Shown here in pieces: positions 17,881-24,870 of a DNA stretch of 64,000 nucleotides (position 1 is its first letter; every line of letters starts with the position of its first letter). The stretch is taken from assembly GCF_003335675.1 (NCBI RefSeq), contig NZ_QPHL01000014.1, positions 1-64,000 of the forward strand. Direction: 5' to 3'. This stretch comes from Winogradskyella sp. KYW1333 (GTDB lineage Bacteria; Bacteroidota; Bacteroidia; Flavobacteriales; Flavobacteriaceae). A program made the translations under genes and the position numbers. A model generated the notes under the pieces. That model did no database searches. It was not told the origin of the DNA and saw nothing but the letters and a program-made list of their open reading frames with translations.

Positions 17881-18249
17881 ATGCGTATCGATAAATATTT
17901 ATGGTCTGTTAGATATTATAAAACTCGAAGTATCGCAACACAGGCGTGTAAAAAAGGACACGTTAAAGTAAATGGCAGCGTTGTAAAGGCTTCTAGAGAA
18001 ATCTACGCAACGGATAAAATTGAATTACGTAGAGACCAAGTTAATTATCAATTAATTGTAAATGATTTGCCACCAAATAGAGTTGGTGCCAAACTTGTGG
18101 ATATTTACAGAACTGACACTACACCTAAAGAAGCACTTGAAGCTAAGGAAATGCTAAAGTACAGCAAAGATTACTATAGAAAAAAAGGAACTGGTCGTCC
18201 TACTAAAAAAGACAGACGAGACATTGATGATTTCTATGAAAGTGAATAA
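17881..18249 (+). CDS. S4-domain RNA-binding protein (Hsp15/HslR-like)
   Basis: 122 residues starting MRIDKYLWSVRYYKTRSIA, the typical opening of an S4 RNA-binding domain of the Hsp15 type, with CKKGHVKVNG in the loop. The C-terminal half is basic and ends in TGRPTKKDRRDIDDF. In E. coli Hsp15 recycles stalled 50S subunits carrying a nascent chain. A TATTTTTG box lies at 17837-17844. Its 3' end overlaps the start of the methyltransferase gene. Confidence 0.85.
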   Translation: MRIDKYLWSVRYYKTRSIATQACKKGHVKVNGSVVKASREIYATDKIELRRDQVNYQLIVNDLPPNRVGAKLVDIYRTDTTPKEALEAKEMLKYSKDYYRKKGTGRPTKKDRRDIDDFYESE

Positions 18250-18841
18250 TTTAGACAAACAATACTGGGAGAATAGATATAAGGAAAATCAGACCGGTTG
18301 GAATATTGGTTACATCTCTACACCTATTAAATTATACATTAACCAATTAACAGATAAGTCAATAAGAATTTTAATACCAGGTGCTGGAAATAGCTACGAG
18401 GCTGAATACCTATGGCTTAACGGATTCAAAAATGTATTTGTTCTTGATATTGCAGAGCAACCACTATTTAATATAAAGAAAAGAATACCAGAATTTCCAG
18501 ATAATCAATTATTACACAATGATTTTTTTAAATTGGGTGATTCTTATGATTTAATTATTGAACAAACATTTTTCTGTGCGCTTCATCCTAGTTTAAGAGA
18601 AGCTTATGTAAAATCGATTTACAGTCTTCTAAGACCAAAAGGAAAATTATCCGGATTACTTTTTGATTTTGACTTAACCGATTCTGGTCCTCCCTTTGGT
18701 GGCAGTAAAACAGAATATTTTAATTTGTTTAATAACCATTTTAATATTAGAACCTTGGAACCATCAATTAATTCCATAAAAGAAAGGCAGGGTAAAGAAC
18801 TGTTTTTTATCTTTGAAAAAAAAGCCAATGCCATTAGTTAA
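18236..18841 (+). CDS. TPMT-family SAM-dependent methyltransferase
   Basis: About 201 residues from ATG 18236. The N-terminal YWENRYKENQTGWNIG is the thiopurine S-methyltransferase signature. The SAM-binding ILIPGAGNSYEAEYL, acidic VFVLDIAE, and EQTFFCALHPSLREAY motifs follow. Bacterial relatives methylate thiol, selenium or tellurium compounds; the substrate here is unknown. Its start overlaps the S4-domain gene by 14 bases and its end overlaps the phosphoribosyltransferase gene by 14 bases, so the three genes form a tightly coupled unit. Confidence 0.8.
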   Translation: MKVNNLDKQYWENRYKENQTGWNIGYISTPIKLYINQLTDKSIRILIPGAGNSYEAEYLWLNGFKNVFVLDIAEQPLFNIKKRIPEFPDNQLLHNDFFKLGDSYDLIIEQTFFCALHPSLREAYVKSIYSLLRPKGKLSGLLFDFDLTDSGPPFGGSKTEYFNLFNNHFNIRTLEPSINSIKERQGKELFFIFEKKANAIS

Positions 18842-19331
18842 AAATACCATATTAACTCATACAGAGATCGAGCATAAAATTAAAAGAATTGCCTATCAAA
18901 TTTATGAAAGTAATGCAAACGAGTCTGAACTAGTTATTGCAGGGGTTGAAAGTAATGGGTATTTATTAGCAAGGAAAATTAAAACTCAATTAGACAAAAT
19001 ATCTGATATTAAATCAATTCTTTGTAAAGTTACTATTGATAAGTCAAATCCATTAAATCAAATAAATACTTCATTGGAACCTAAAGACTACACGAACAAA
19101 TCGATTGTTTTAATTGATGATGTTTTAAATTCAGGTAGCACTTTAATTTATGGTATTAAACACTTCCTAGACGTCCCTTTAGAACAATTTAAAACTGCAG
19201 TTTTAGTTAATAGAAATCATAAAAAATTTCCAGTAAAGGCAGATTTTAAAGGTATATCTCTCTCTACTTCATTATTTGAACACGTGCATGTAAATCTCAG
19301 TAAAAAGCCATACGAAGCTTACTTAGATTAA
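18828..19331 (+). CDS. Phosphoribosyltransferase-domain protein (PyrR-like)
   Basis: A 167-residue protein from ATG 18828; the alternative TTG at 18813 lies further inside the upstream gene. The PRPP-binding motif VLIDDVLNSGSTLIYGI is clear, preceded by LVIAGVESNGYLLARKI, as in type I phosphoribosyltransferases, and the overall pattern resembles PyrR. It might be a pyrimidine attenuator protein or a uracil phosphoribosyltransferase-like enzyme; no pyr gene adjoins it. Its 3' end overlaps convergent aroK by 9 bases. Confidence 0.75.
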   Translation: MPLVKNTILTHTEIEHKIKRIAYQIYESNANESELVIAGVESNGYLLARKIKTQLDKISDIKSILCKVTIDKSNPLNQINTSLEPKDYTNKSIVLIDDVLNSGSTLIYGIKHFLDVPLEQFKTAVLVNRNHKKFPVKADFKGISLSTSLFEHVHVNLSKKPYEAYLD

Positions 19332-19844
19332 GGCAAGCAATATTGTTTCTGTAATATCTTTAACTGTTTTTTCTTCTGCTTCAAGAATATGATTAGCCTT
19401 AGAGTAATATTGAACTCGTTCAAATAAGTGTTTACCAACAAATTCTTGAAGTTTTTCTATATTTTCTAAATGGCTTATTAAAGGCCTATTATCCTTTTGG
19501 TTAAACAGCCTTTTACTTAAATAAGGAATTGATAATTTAAGATAAAACGAAATTACATTTTCATCATTTTCAATTAATTCAAGGTTATAAGAATAACATG
19601 GTGTACCTCCACCTAAAGCAAGAACGACTTTGTTTTCTTGAGATAAAATTTCTTTCAAGTATTGGCTTTCAATTTTTCTAAAGTAAATTTCTCCCTTATC
19701 ACTAAATATAGTAGCAATTGTTCTGTTTTCTTTTTTAATTATGTAGTTATCTAAATCAATAAAATCATAGTCTAATACAGATGCCAATTGTTTTCCAATT
19801 GTAGATTTACCAGAACCCATATATCCCATTAAAACTATAATCAT
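19323..19844 (-). CDS. aroK: Shikimate kinase
   Basis: Phosphorylates shikimate at the 3-position in aromatic amino acid synthesis. The 173 residues show Walker A GYMGSGKST (7-15), the FIDLDNYI shikimate-binding Asp region, GEIYFRKIE, the ALGGGTPCY substrate loop, and the lid arginines in KDNRPLI. Length is normal. It is convergent with the phosphoribosyltransferase gene, with overlapping 3' ends and no visible terminator between them. Confidence 0.93.
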   Translation of the reverse strand: MIIVLMGYMGSGKSTIGKQLASVLDYDFIDLDNYIIKKENRTIATIFSDKGEIYFRKIESQYLKEILSQENKVVLALGGGTPCYSYNLELIENDENVISFYLKLSIPYLSKRLFNQKDNRPLISHLENIEKLQEFVGKHLFERVQYYSKANHILEAEEKTVKDITETILLALI

Positions 19845-19918
19845 TGCGCTTATAAATTGATAATTAAACTACTTGTATTTTACTTAACAAAAAAACAAAA
19901 ATTAAAGTTAAAAATGTA

Positions 19919-19948
19919 TTGTTTTATTAATTAATCATTTTATATTTG
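19919..19948 (+). promoter_or_regulatory. Promoter of tRNA-Lys
   Basis: TTG at 19919-19921, a 19-base spacer, then TATATTTG at 19941-19948. The tRNA begins 25 bases downstream. Confidence 0.65.
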
Positions 19949-19972
19949 CACCCTCGTAAGAGAAAAATTAAT

Positions 19973-20045
19973 GACCGGGTAGCTCAGTTGGTAGAGCATC
20001 TCCCTTTTAAGGAGAGGGTCCTGGGTTCGAGCCCCAGCCCGGTCA
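19973..20045 (+). tRNA. tRNA-Lys (anticodon UUU)
   Basis: A 73-base cloverleaf: acceptor GACCGGG/CCCGGTC with discriminator A, D-arm GCTCAGTTGGTAGAGC, anticodon stem TCTCC/GGAGA with loop CTTTTAA (anticodon TTT at 20006-20008), and T-arm with GGTTCGAGCC. CCA is not encoded. Confidence 0.97.
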
Positions 20046-20047
20046 CA

Positions 20048-20077
20048 AAGTTAAGCCTAAAGCTTAACTTTTTTTTT
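20048..20077 (+). terminator. Terminator after tRNA-Lys
   Basis: A 9-base-pair stem (AAGTTAAGC / GCTTAACTT) with a CTAAA loop and a T run follows the tRNA by two bases. The hairpin implies that tRNA-Leu is at least partly transcribed separately. Confidence 0.85.
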
Positions 20078-20097
20078 ATATTTACTTTACATTATTT

Positions 20098-20183
20098 GCG
20101 CACGTGGCGGAATTGGTAGACGCGCTGGCTTGAGGGGCCAGTGACCGTTTTAGGTCGTGGAAGTTCGAGTCTTCTCGTGCGCA
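20098..20183 (+). tRNA. tRNA-Leu (anticodon GAG)
   Basis: An 86-base class II tRNA: acceptor GCGCACG/CGTGCGC with discriminator A, anticodon stem CTGGC/GCCAG with loop TTGAGGG (anticodon GAG at 20132-20134), a long variable arm, and a T-arm with GTTCGAGTC. It reads CUU/CUC codons. Confidence 0.97.
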
Positions 20184-20238
20184 CTTCTCTAAAATCCTTA
20201 TTAAATTTTACACTTTGTTAACTAACAGCCTAAATTTC

Positions 20239-20250
20239 TGGTAGCTACCA
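20239..20250. promoter_or_regulatory. 12-base palindrome upstream of the CarH-like gene
   Basis: A perfect palindrome TGGTAGCTACCA lies 84 bases before the regulator ATG and upstream of the -7 box at 20305. It is a candidate operator for the autoregulated carH-crt operon; nothing beyond symmetry and position supports this. Confidence 0.3.
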
Positions 20251-20304
20251 TCTTTTTTTTACTTAATTTTTGTTAATTCTCACTCACGGTAAGAGTTATT
20301 AATG

Positions 20305-20312
20305 TATTTTTG
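20305..20312 (+). promoter_or_regulatory. -7 element of the carH-crt operon
   Basis: TATTTTTG, 21 bases before the ATG at 20334. The nearest TTTG (20269-20272) is 32 bases upstream, too far for the standard spacing. The weak -33 would suit a regulated promoter. Confidence 0.45.
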
Positions 20313-20333
20313 TTTAAACATTTTTGATAAAAA

Positions 20334-21236
20334 ATGAACAATATTAAGAATAGATTTAGTATTAAGGATCTTGAAAATCTTACCGGTATTAAGGCACATA
20401 CTATTAGGATATGGGAAAAGCGATATAATCTACTTAAGCCCAAACGCACTGAAACAAATATTAGGTATTATGATTTAGCAAGTTTTCAAAAATTGTTAAA
20501 TGTCAGTTATTTGAATAACAATGGTTACAAAATATCTAAAATTGCTACGATAGACGAATATAAAATTCCTCCTTTAGTAAGGGAAATTGCATCTCAAAGC
20601 AATATAGAAAATCATGCAATTAATTCCTTCAAATTATCAATGCTGAATTTTGATCAGACTTTATTTTATAATACTTATGAGTCTTTATTAAAAGAAAAGG
20701 CATTCGACGAAATTTTTTATGAAATCTTCATACCCTTATTAACAGAAATAGGGTTACTCTGGCAAACAGATACTATCACACCTGCTCATGAGCATTTCTT
20801 AACATCATTGCTACGTCAAAAAATATTGATCAATACTGAAAAGGTACAATCTCAACAAATAAATAATTCAAAAAAGGCTTTTGTACTTTATTTGCCTGAA
20901 AACGAGATACATGAACTAGGACTTATGTTTATCAATCATGAGTTGGTAAATAGGGGTTATCAATCTATCTTTTTAGGTTTTAGCGTTCCAATGGATAGTT
21001 TATTGGACCTTCAGAATTATTACGAAGAAATAATTTACATCTCATACTTCACGGTAAAACCAGAAAAAGCGGATATAAATAATTATATAAAAGATTTTGA
21101 AAAACTTCTAATTAATAATGGAAGTAATACGAAACTTTGGATTTTAGGTCAAATGCTTAACGCCTTAGATTTGGAAAACCTTCCAGAAGGCGTTACAGCA
21201 TTTAAGAATATTAAATCATTAACAGACAATCTTTAG
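20334..21236 (+). CDS. MerR-family, B12-binding light-dependent repressor (CarH-like)
   Basis: A 300-residue regulator. Residues 6-75 form a MerR-type winged helix (FSIKDLENLTGIKAHTIRIWE, then YYDLASFQKLL). Residues ~100-165 match the helical B12-capping domain with the W-x9-EH signature (Trp143, Glu153, His154). A cobalamin-binding domain with E-x-H-x-x-G follows (His193, the presumed cobalt ligand). In CarH, adenosylcobalamin bound in the dark makes a tetramer that represses carotenoid genes, and light breaks it. The C-terminal GG loop of the B12 fold is not obvious (GQ instead). The gene is 7 bases upstream of crtI and heads the operon, so it probably controls crtI, crtB, crtZ and itself. 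B12 binding is not proven by sequence. Confidence 0.85.
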   Translation: MNNIKNRFSIKDLENLTGIKAHTIRIWEKRYNLLKPKRTETNIRYYDLASFQKLLNVSYLNNNGYKISKIATIDEYKIPPLVREIASQSNIENHAINSFKLSMLNFDQTLFYNTYESLLKEKAFDEIFYEIFIPLLTEIGLLWQTDTITPAHEHFLTSLLRQKILINTEKVQSQQINNSKKAFVLYLPENEIHELGLMFINHELVNRGYQSIFLGFSVPMDSLLDLQNYYEEIIYISYFTVKPEKADINNYIKDFEKLLINNGSNTKLWILGQMLNALDLENLPEGVTAFKNIKSLTDNL

Positions 21237-21243
21237 ATAATAA

Positions 21244-22704
21244 ATGGGTAAGACAATTTCAATAATTGGCTCTGGTTTCTCGGCTCTATCTGCAGCATGC
21301 TATTTGGCACAAGGAGGACATGATGTGTCTATTTATGAAAAAAATAGTACCGTTGGAGGAAGAGCAAGACAATTAGAGAAAGATGGATTTGTGTTTGATA
21401 TTGGCCCAAGTTGGTATTGGATGCCGGATATTTTCGAGAAATTCTTCAATGATTTTGGAAAATCTACAGGTGATTATTATCAACTCGATAAATTGAGTCC
21501 GGCTTATAAGATTTTCTTTTCAGATGAAGTAATAACTATTGGTGACCATATGGATCAAATTTGTGAGGAATTTGAGCGTATAGAACCTGGTAGCTCTAAA
21601 CCCTTAAGGAAATTTATTTTACAAGCACAAGAACATTATGATATCGCCATAAATAAAGTTGTTCTAAAACCTGGTATTTCGCCATTTGAACTTGTTACTA
21701 AAGAAACAGTCACTCGTGTGGATCGTTTTTTCAAAACAATAAGTTCAGAGGTTCGTAAGAATTTCAAAAATCCCAAACTCATTTCAACACTTGAATTTCC
21801 TGTACTCTTTTTAGGAGCAAAGCCAAGTCAGACACCCTCATTCTACAGTTTTATGAATTTTGCGGATTTTGGTCTTGGTACTTGGCATCCTAAGGGTGGA
21901 ATGTATGAAATCATAAAAGCTATTAAGGCCCTTGCCGAAAGTTTGGGTGTCACAATAAATACGAATTGCAATGTTGAATTGATAAATGTTGAAAATGACA
22001 AAGTTTCTGGTATTATAGTTAATGGCGAAAATATTAAATCTGATGTAGTATTAAGCGGTGCCGATTATCACCATTCAGAAACATTACTAGATCAAAAATA
22101 CAGACAGTACAGTGAGGCTTATTGGGAAAAACGCACATTTGCACCATCCTCCCTTCTATTCTATGTTGGTTTTGATAAAAAGCTTAATAATATAGAGCAT
22201 CATAATCTATTTTTTGATACTAATTTTGAAACACATGCCGAGAATATATATGATGACCCTCAATGGCCAGAAAACCCGCTGTTTTATGTCAATTTCCCGT
22301 CGGTTACTGATAAAACTATGGCACCTGATGGATGTGAAACTGGCTTTTTCTTAATCCCAATAGCACCTGGGTTAGAAGACACACCTGAATTAAGGGAACA
22401 GTATTTCGACATTATTATAAGTCGTTTTGAAAATCTAACAAACCAAAAGGTTCAGAGTAGCATACTATTTAAAGAATCATTCTGTGTTAATGATTTTGTA
22501 AGTGAATACAATTCTTACAAGGGCAATGCCTACGGTATGGCTAATACCTTGATGCAAACTGCCTTTTTAAGACCAAAATTAAAGAGTAAAAAAGTTGATA
22601 GCCTATACTTTACAGGACAATTAACCGTACCAGGACCAGGAGTACCACCATCACTTATATCAGGTAAGCTAGTAGCCGAGTTAATAAATAAAAAAGAAAA
22701 ATAG
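21244..22704 (+). CDS. crtI: Phytoene desaturase
   Basis: A 486-residue FAD-dependent oxidoreductase converting phytoene to lycopene. The N-terminal dinucleotide-binding motif IIGSGFSALSAACYLAQGG is followed by the conserved GGRARQLEKDGFVFDIGPSWYWMP. The C-terminal FAD segment (SLYFTGQLTVPGPGVPPSLISGKLVAELI) carries the carotenoid desaturase signature. It lies between the CarH-like regulator and crtB. The related protein at 35283-36758 differs clearly and is assigned to a later desaturation. Confidence 0.92.
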   Translation: MGKTISIIGSGFSALSAACYLAQGGHDVSIYEKNSTVGGRARQLEKDGFVFDIGPSWYWMPDIFEKFFNDFGKSTGDYYQLDKLSPAYKIFFSDEVITIGDHMDQICEEFERIEPGSSKPLRKFILQAQEHYDIAINKVVLKPGISPFELVTKETVTRVDRFFKTISSEVRKNFKNPKLISTLEFPVLFLGAKPSQTPSFYSFMNFADFGLGTWHPKGGMYEIIKAIKALAESLGVTINTNCNVELINVENDKVSGIIVNGENIKSDVVLSGADYHHSETLLDQKYRQYSEAYWEKRTFAPSSLLFYVGFDKKLNNIEHHNLFFDTNFETHAENIYDDPQWPENPLFYVNFPSVTDKTMAPDGCETGFFLIPIAPGLEDTPELREQYFDIIISRFENLTNQKVQSSILFKESFCVNDFVSEYNSYKGNAYGMANTLMQTAFLRPKLKSKKVDSLYFTGQLTVPGPGVPPSLISGKLVAELINKKEK

Positions 22705-22753
22705 TTCAATATTTGAAAAGGATTTTATAAATTCAAAGGCACAAACGTAAATC

Positions 22754-23593
22754 ATGAAATCAATTTTTGACAATGTATCAAAGGAATGCAGTAAAATGGT
22801 TACCAACGCCTACAGTACTTCATTCTCAATGGCTACCAAAATGTTATCTGACAATATTAGACAAGACATTTATAATATTTATGGATTTGTTCGTTTTGCT
22901 GACGAAATTGTTGATACATTTCATGATTATGACAAAGAAAAGTTATTCGAAAGGTTTGCTCAGGATTTGGAAAATGCGTTAAAAGATAAAATCAGCCTCA
23001 ATCCAATATTAAACTCATTTCAAGAGACATATCATAAATACAACATTGACAAACATTTGGTTGATGCATTTATGCACAGTATGGAACTAGATCTCTATAA
23101 AAAAGATTATTTAACAGAACAAGAATATCGTGATTATATTTATGGGTCAGCTGATGTTGTTGGTTTGATGTGCCTAAAGGTTTTTGTTAAAGGAGATAAT
23201 GAGAAGTACAACAAATTAAAAGATTCTGCAATGAGCTTGGGGTCTGCATTCCAAAAAGTTAATTTCTTAAGAGACCTTAAAGCGGATTTTGAAGATTTAA
23301 GCAGAACTTATTTTCCAAACACAGATTTAAACCAATTAGACGAGAAATCTAAGAAGGCAATAATAGATGATATAGAAAGTGATTTCACCAAAGGTCTAGA
23401 AGGCATAAAACGACTACCCTTAGAGGCTAGATTTGGTGTGTTTATGGCTTACAGATATTACAATAAACTACTGCAGAAATTAAAAAACACTCCAGCACTA
23501 GAAATTAAGTCTACTAGAATAAGAGTACCAAACTATAAAAAGATTGAATTACTTACTCGTAGTTACGTAAAATATCAATTAAATTTAATCTAA
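22754..23593 (+). CDS. crtB: Phytoene synthase
   Basis: Condenses two GGPP into phytoene, the first committed carotenoid step. The 279 residues carry the two Asp-rich motifs of squalene/phytoene synthases: FADEIVDTFHD (near residue 55) and VNFLRDLKADFEDL (near 175), the second within the typical GSAFQKVNFLRD context. The YGSADVVGLMCL segment is also conserved. It follows crtI by 49 bases and is followed by crtZ after 12 bases. Confidence 0.94.
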   Translation: MKSIFDNVSKECSKMVTNAYSTSFSMATKMLSDNIRQDIYNIYGFVRFADEIVDTFHDYDKEKLFERFAQDLENALKDKISLNPILNSFQETYHKYNIDKHLVDAFMHSMELDLYKKDYLTEQEYRDYIYGSADVVGLMCLKVFVKGDNEKYNKLKDSAMSLGSAFQKVNFLRDLKADFEDLSRTYFPNTDLNQLDEKSKKAIIDDIESDFTKGLEGIKRLPLEARFGVFMAYRYYNKLLQKLKNTPALEIKSTRIRVPNYKKIELLTRSYVKYQLNLI

Positions 23594-23605
23594 AATTTAA
23601 TATAC

Positions 23606-24052
23606 ATGCAAATTGTTTTCTGGATATTAATCTTTTTAGGAACATTTTTTATAATGGAATTTAATGCATGGTTTACGCATAAATATATTATGCATGGATT
23701 TTTGTGGAATTTGCATAAGGACCACCATCATAAAGATCATGACAGTTGGTTTGAACGAAATGATGTCTTTTTTATGTTTTATGCCGTTGTAAGTATGACT
23801 TGCTTTTATTTATGGAGCGAGGAACAGTTATGGTATTGCTTACCGATTGGTGTTGGTATAATGGCCTATGGGTTAGCATATTTCATTGTTCATGACATTT
23901 TTATACATCAACGATTTAAGTGGTTTAGAAATATTGATAATAAATATGCTAGAGGCGTTAGACGTGCACATAAAATTCATCACAAGCATCTAGGTAAGGG
24001 AAATGGTGAAAACTTTGGGATGCTTATTATACCAAAAAAATATTTTAAATAA
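23606..24052 (+). CDS. crtZ: Beta-carotene hydroxylase
   Basis: A 148-residue membrane-bound di-iron hydroxylase adding the 3-OH group to beta-ionone rings. Its histidine boxes are visible: HKYIMHGFLWNLHKDHHHKDH near the N-terminus, HDIFIHQRF near residue 95, and RRAHKIHHKHLGKGNGENFG near 120-140. Three or four hydrophobic segments surround them. It is the last gene of the carH-crtI-crtB-crtZ operon. Only 3 bases separate its stop from the convergent thioredoxin gene, with no terminator visible. Confidence 0.93.
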   Translation: MQIVFWILIFLGTFFIMEFNAWFTHKYIMHGFLWNLHKDHHHKDHDSWFERNDVFFMFYAVVSMTCFYLWSEEQLWYCLPIGVGIMAYGLAYFIVHDIFIHQRFKWFRNIDNKYARGVRRAHKIHHKHLGKGNGENFGMLIIPKKYFK

Positions 24053-24055
24053 TAT

Positions 24056-24619
24056 TTATTCTTTGAGCAACTTATTTAGTTGTTCTTTTACTGTTTCACT
24101 ATACCAATTAATCGCTCCTTTTTCGTCAACAATGATTTCGCCGTTTTTATCTATTATAAAAGTTCGTGGAATAGATCTGGTAACTAGTTCTTCAGGAATT
24201 TCATTTACAGGATTAAAAACTTTGAAGGAATAACTATTTCTATCTTTAAATTTCTCAACAGTGATTAAGTCATCATTGGTTATATACAAAAATACAACTG
24301 ACTCATTATACTCATTATAGAGTTGATCTAAACTTTTCATTTCTGCGATGCACGGAGGACACCAAGTTGCCCAAAAATTTATGAATACAACCTTTCCTTT
24401 TAAGTCCAATAGATTTAATTGATCTCCAGTATCTGAAATCAATCTCCAGTTTTGATAAGTAATCTTGCGTCTGTTCGCCTTTTCAATCATAGTTGATTGA
24501 TTGATAAAACTCAATCCTTTATGCAAAACAATTTGTATCTGTTGCCTTATCTTAGGAATCAGTAATAGTGCAATTACACTAACGAATAAAATATTTCTTT
24601 TGGTGAGTTTGTTCTTCAT
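24056..24619 (-). CDS. TlpA/ResA-type membrane-anchored thioredoxin
   Basis: A 187-residue protein with a single N-terminal membrane anchor (residues 8-25) and a periplasmic thioredoxin domain. The KGKVVFINFWATWCPPC motif holds the CPPC active site (about residues 86-89), with the cis-proline region at SIPRTFIIDKNGEI. Such proteins reduce disulfides in cytochrome c maturation or in envelope proteins. The gene follows a broken regulator remnant by about 10 bases and is probably read through from the aconitase side or from an unseen promoter. Confidence 0.85.
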   Translation of the reverse strand: MKNKLTKRNILFVSVIALLLIPKIRQQIQIVLHKGLSFINQSTMIEKANRRKITYQNWRLISDTGDQLNLLDLKGKVVFINFWATWCPPCIAEMKSLDQLYNEYNESVVFLYITNDDLITVEKFKDRNSYSFKVFNPVNEIPEELVTRSIPRTFIIDKNGEIIVDEKGAINWYSETVKEQLNKLLKE

Positions 24620-24628
24620 GCTTTAAAT

Positions 24629-24815
24629 TTAAACAGAACTTTTATAAATTCTCATTTGTTTAAAATTGAAATTAATAAAACGTTCTTCTTTTAGTTCATT
24701 CATAAGTATATTCAAGGCAGGTCTAGAAAAACCAATCAATGGAGCTATATCTTTTTATGTATATGGGTAATTGATTATGTGTACGCCATATTTTTAATTC
24801 CCTAAAACAAGCATA
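24629..24815 (-). pseudogene. Remnant of a helix-turn-helix regulator (Crp/Fnr-like C-terminus)
   Basis: Reading minus from 24815, the frame gives ...FRELKIWRTHNQLPIYIK. After one extra A in the A5 run (plus 24752-24756) it shifts to DIAPLIGFSRPALNILMNEL and KEERFINFNFKQMRIYKSSV, stopping at 24631-24629. The second half is a good winged-HTH recognition helix, as in Crp/Fnr regulators (xDIAxLIGFSRxxxxxxxxEL). Removing one base joins the halves into one sensible peptide of about 60 residues. The N-terminal sensor domain is absent: the fragment begins right at the aconitase terminator. Family assignment is by eye. Confidence 0.6.
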
Positions 24816-24843
24816 AAAAAACTCTCAGCAATACTGAGAGTTT
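24815..24843 (-). terminator. Terminator after aconitase
   Basis: A 10-base-pair stem (24819-24828 / 24834-24843, core ACTCTCAG) with a CAATA loop and, on the minus strand, a T run (plus A run 24815-24820). It lies 28 bases after the aconitase stop. Confidence 0.85.
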
Positions 24844-24870
24844 ATATTTATGTAAATTTAAATAGTATAT

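Noticed and set aside
24752-24756. Assuming the frameshift in the regulator remnant is a sequencing error in a functional gene
   Set aside because: Even after correcting the A run, the N-terminal sensor domain is absent because the aconitase terminator lies immediately upstream, so the gene is truncated regardless.
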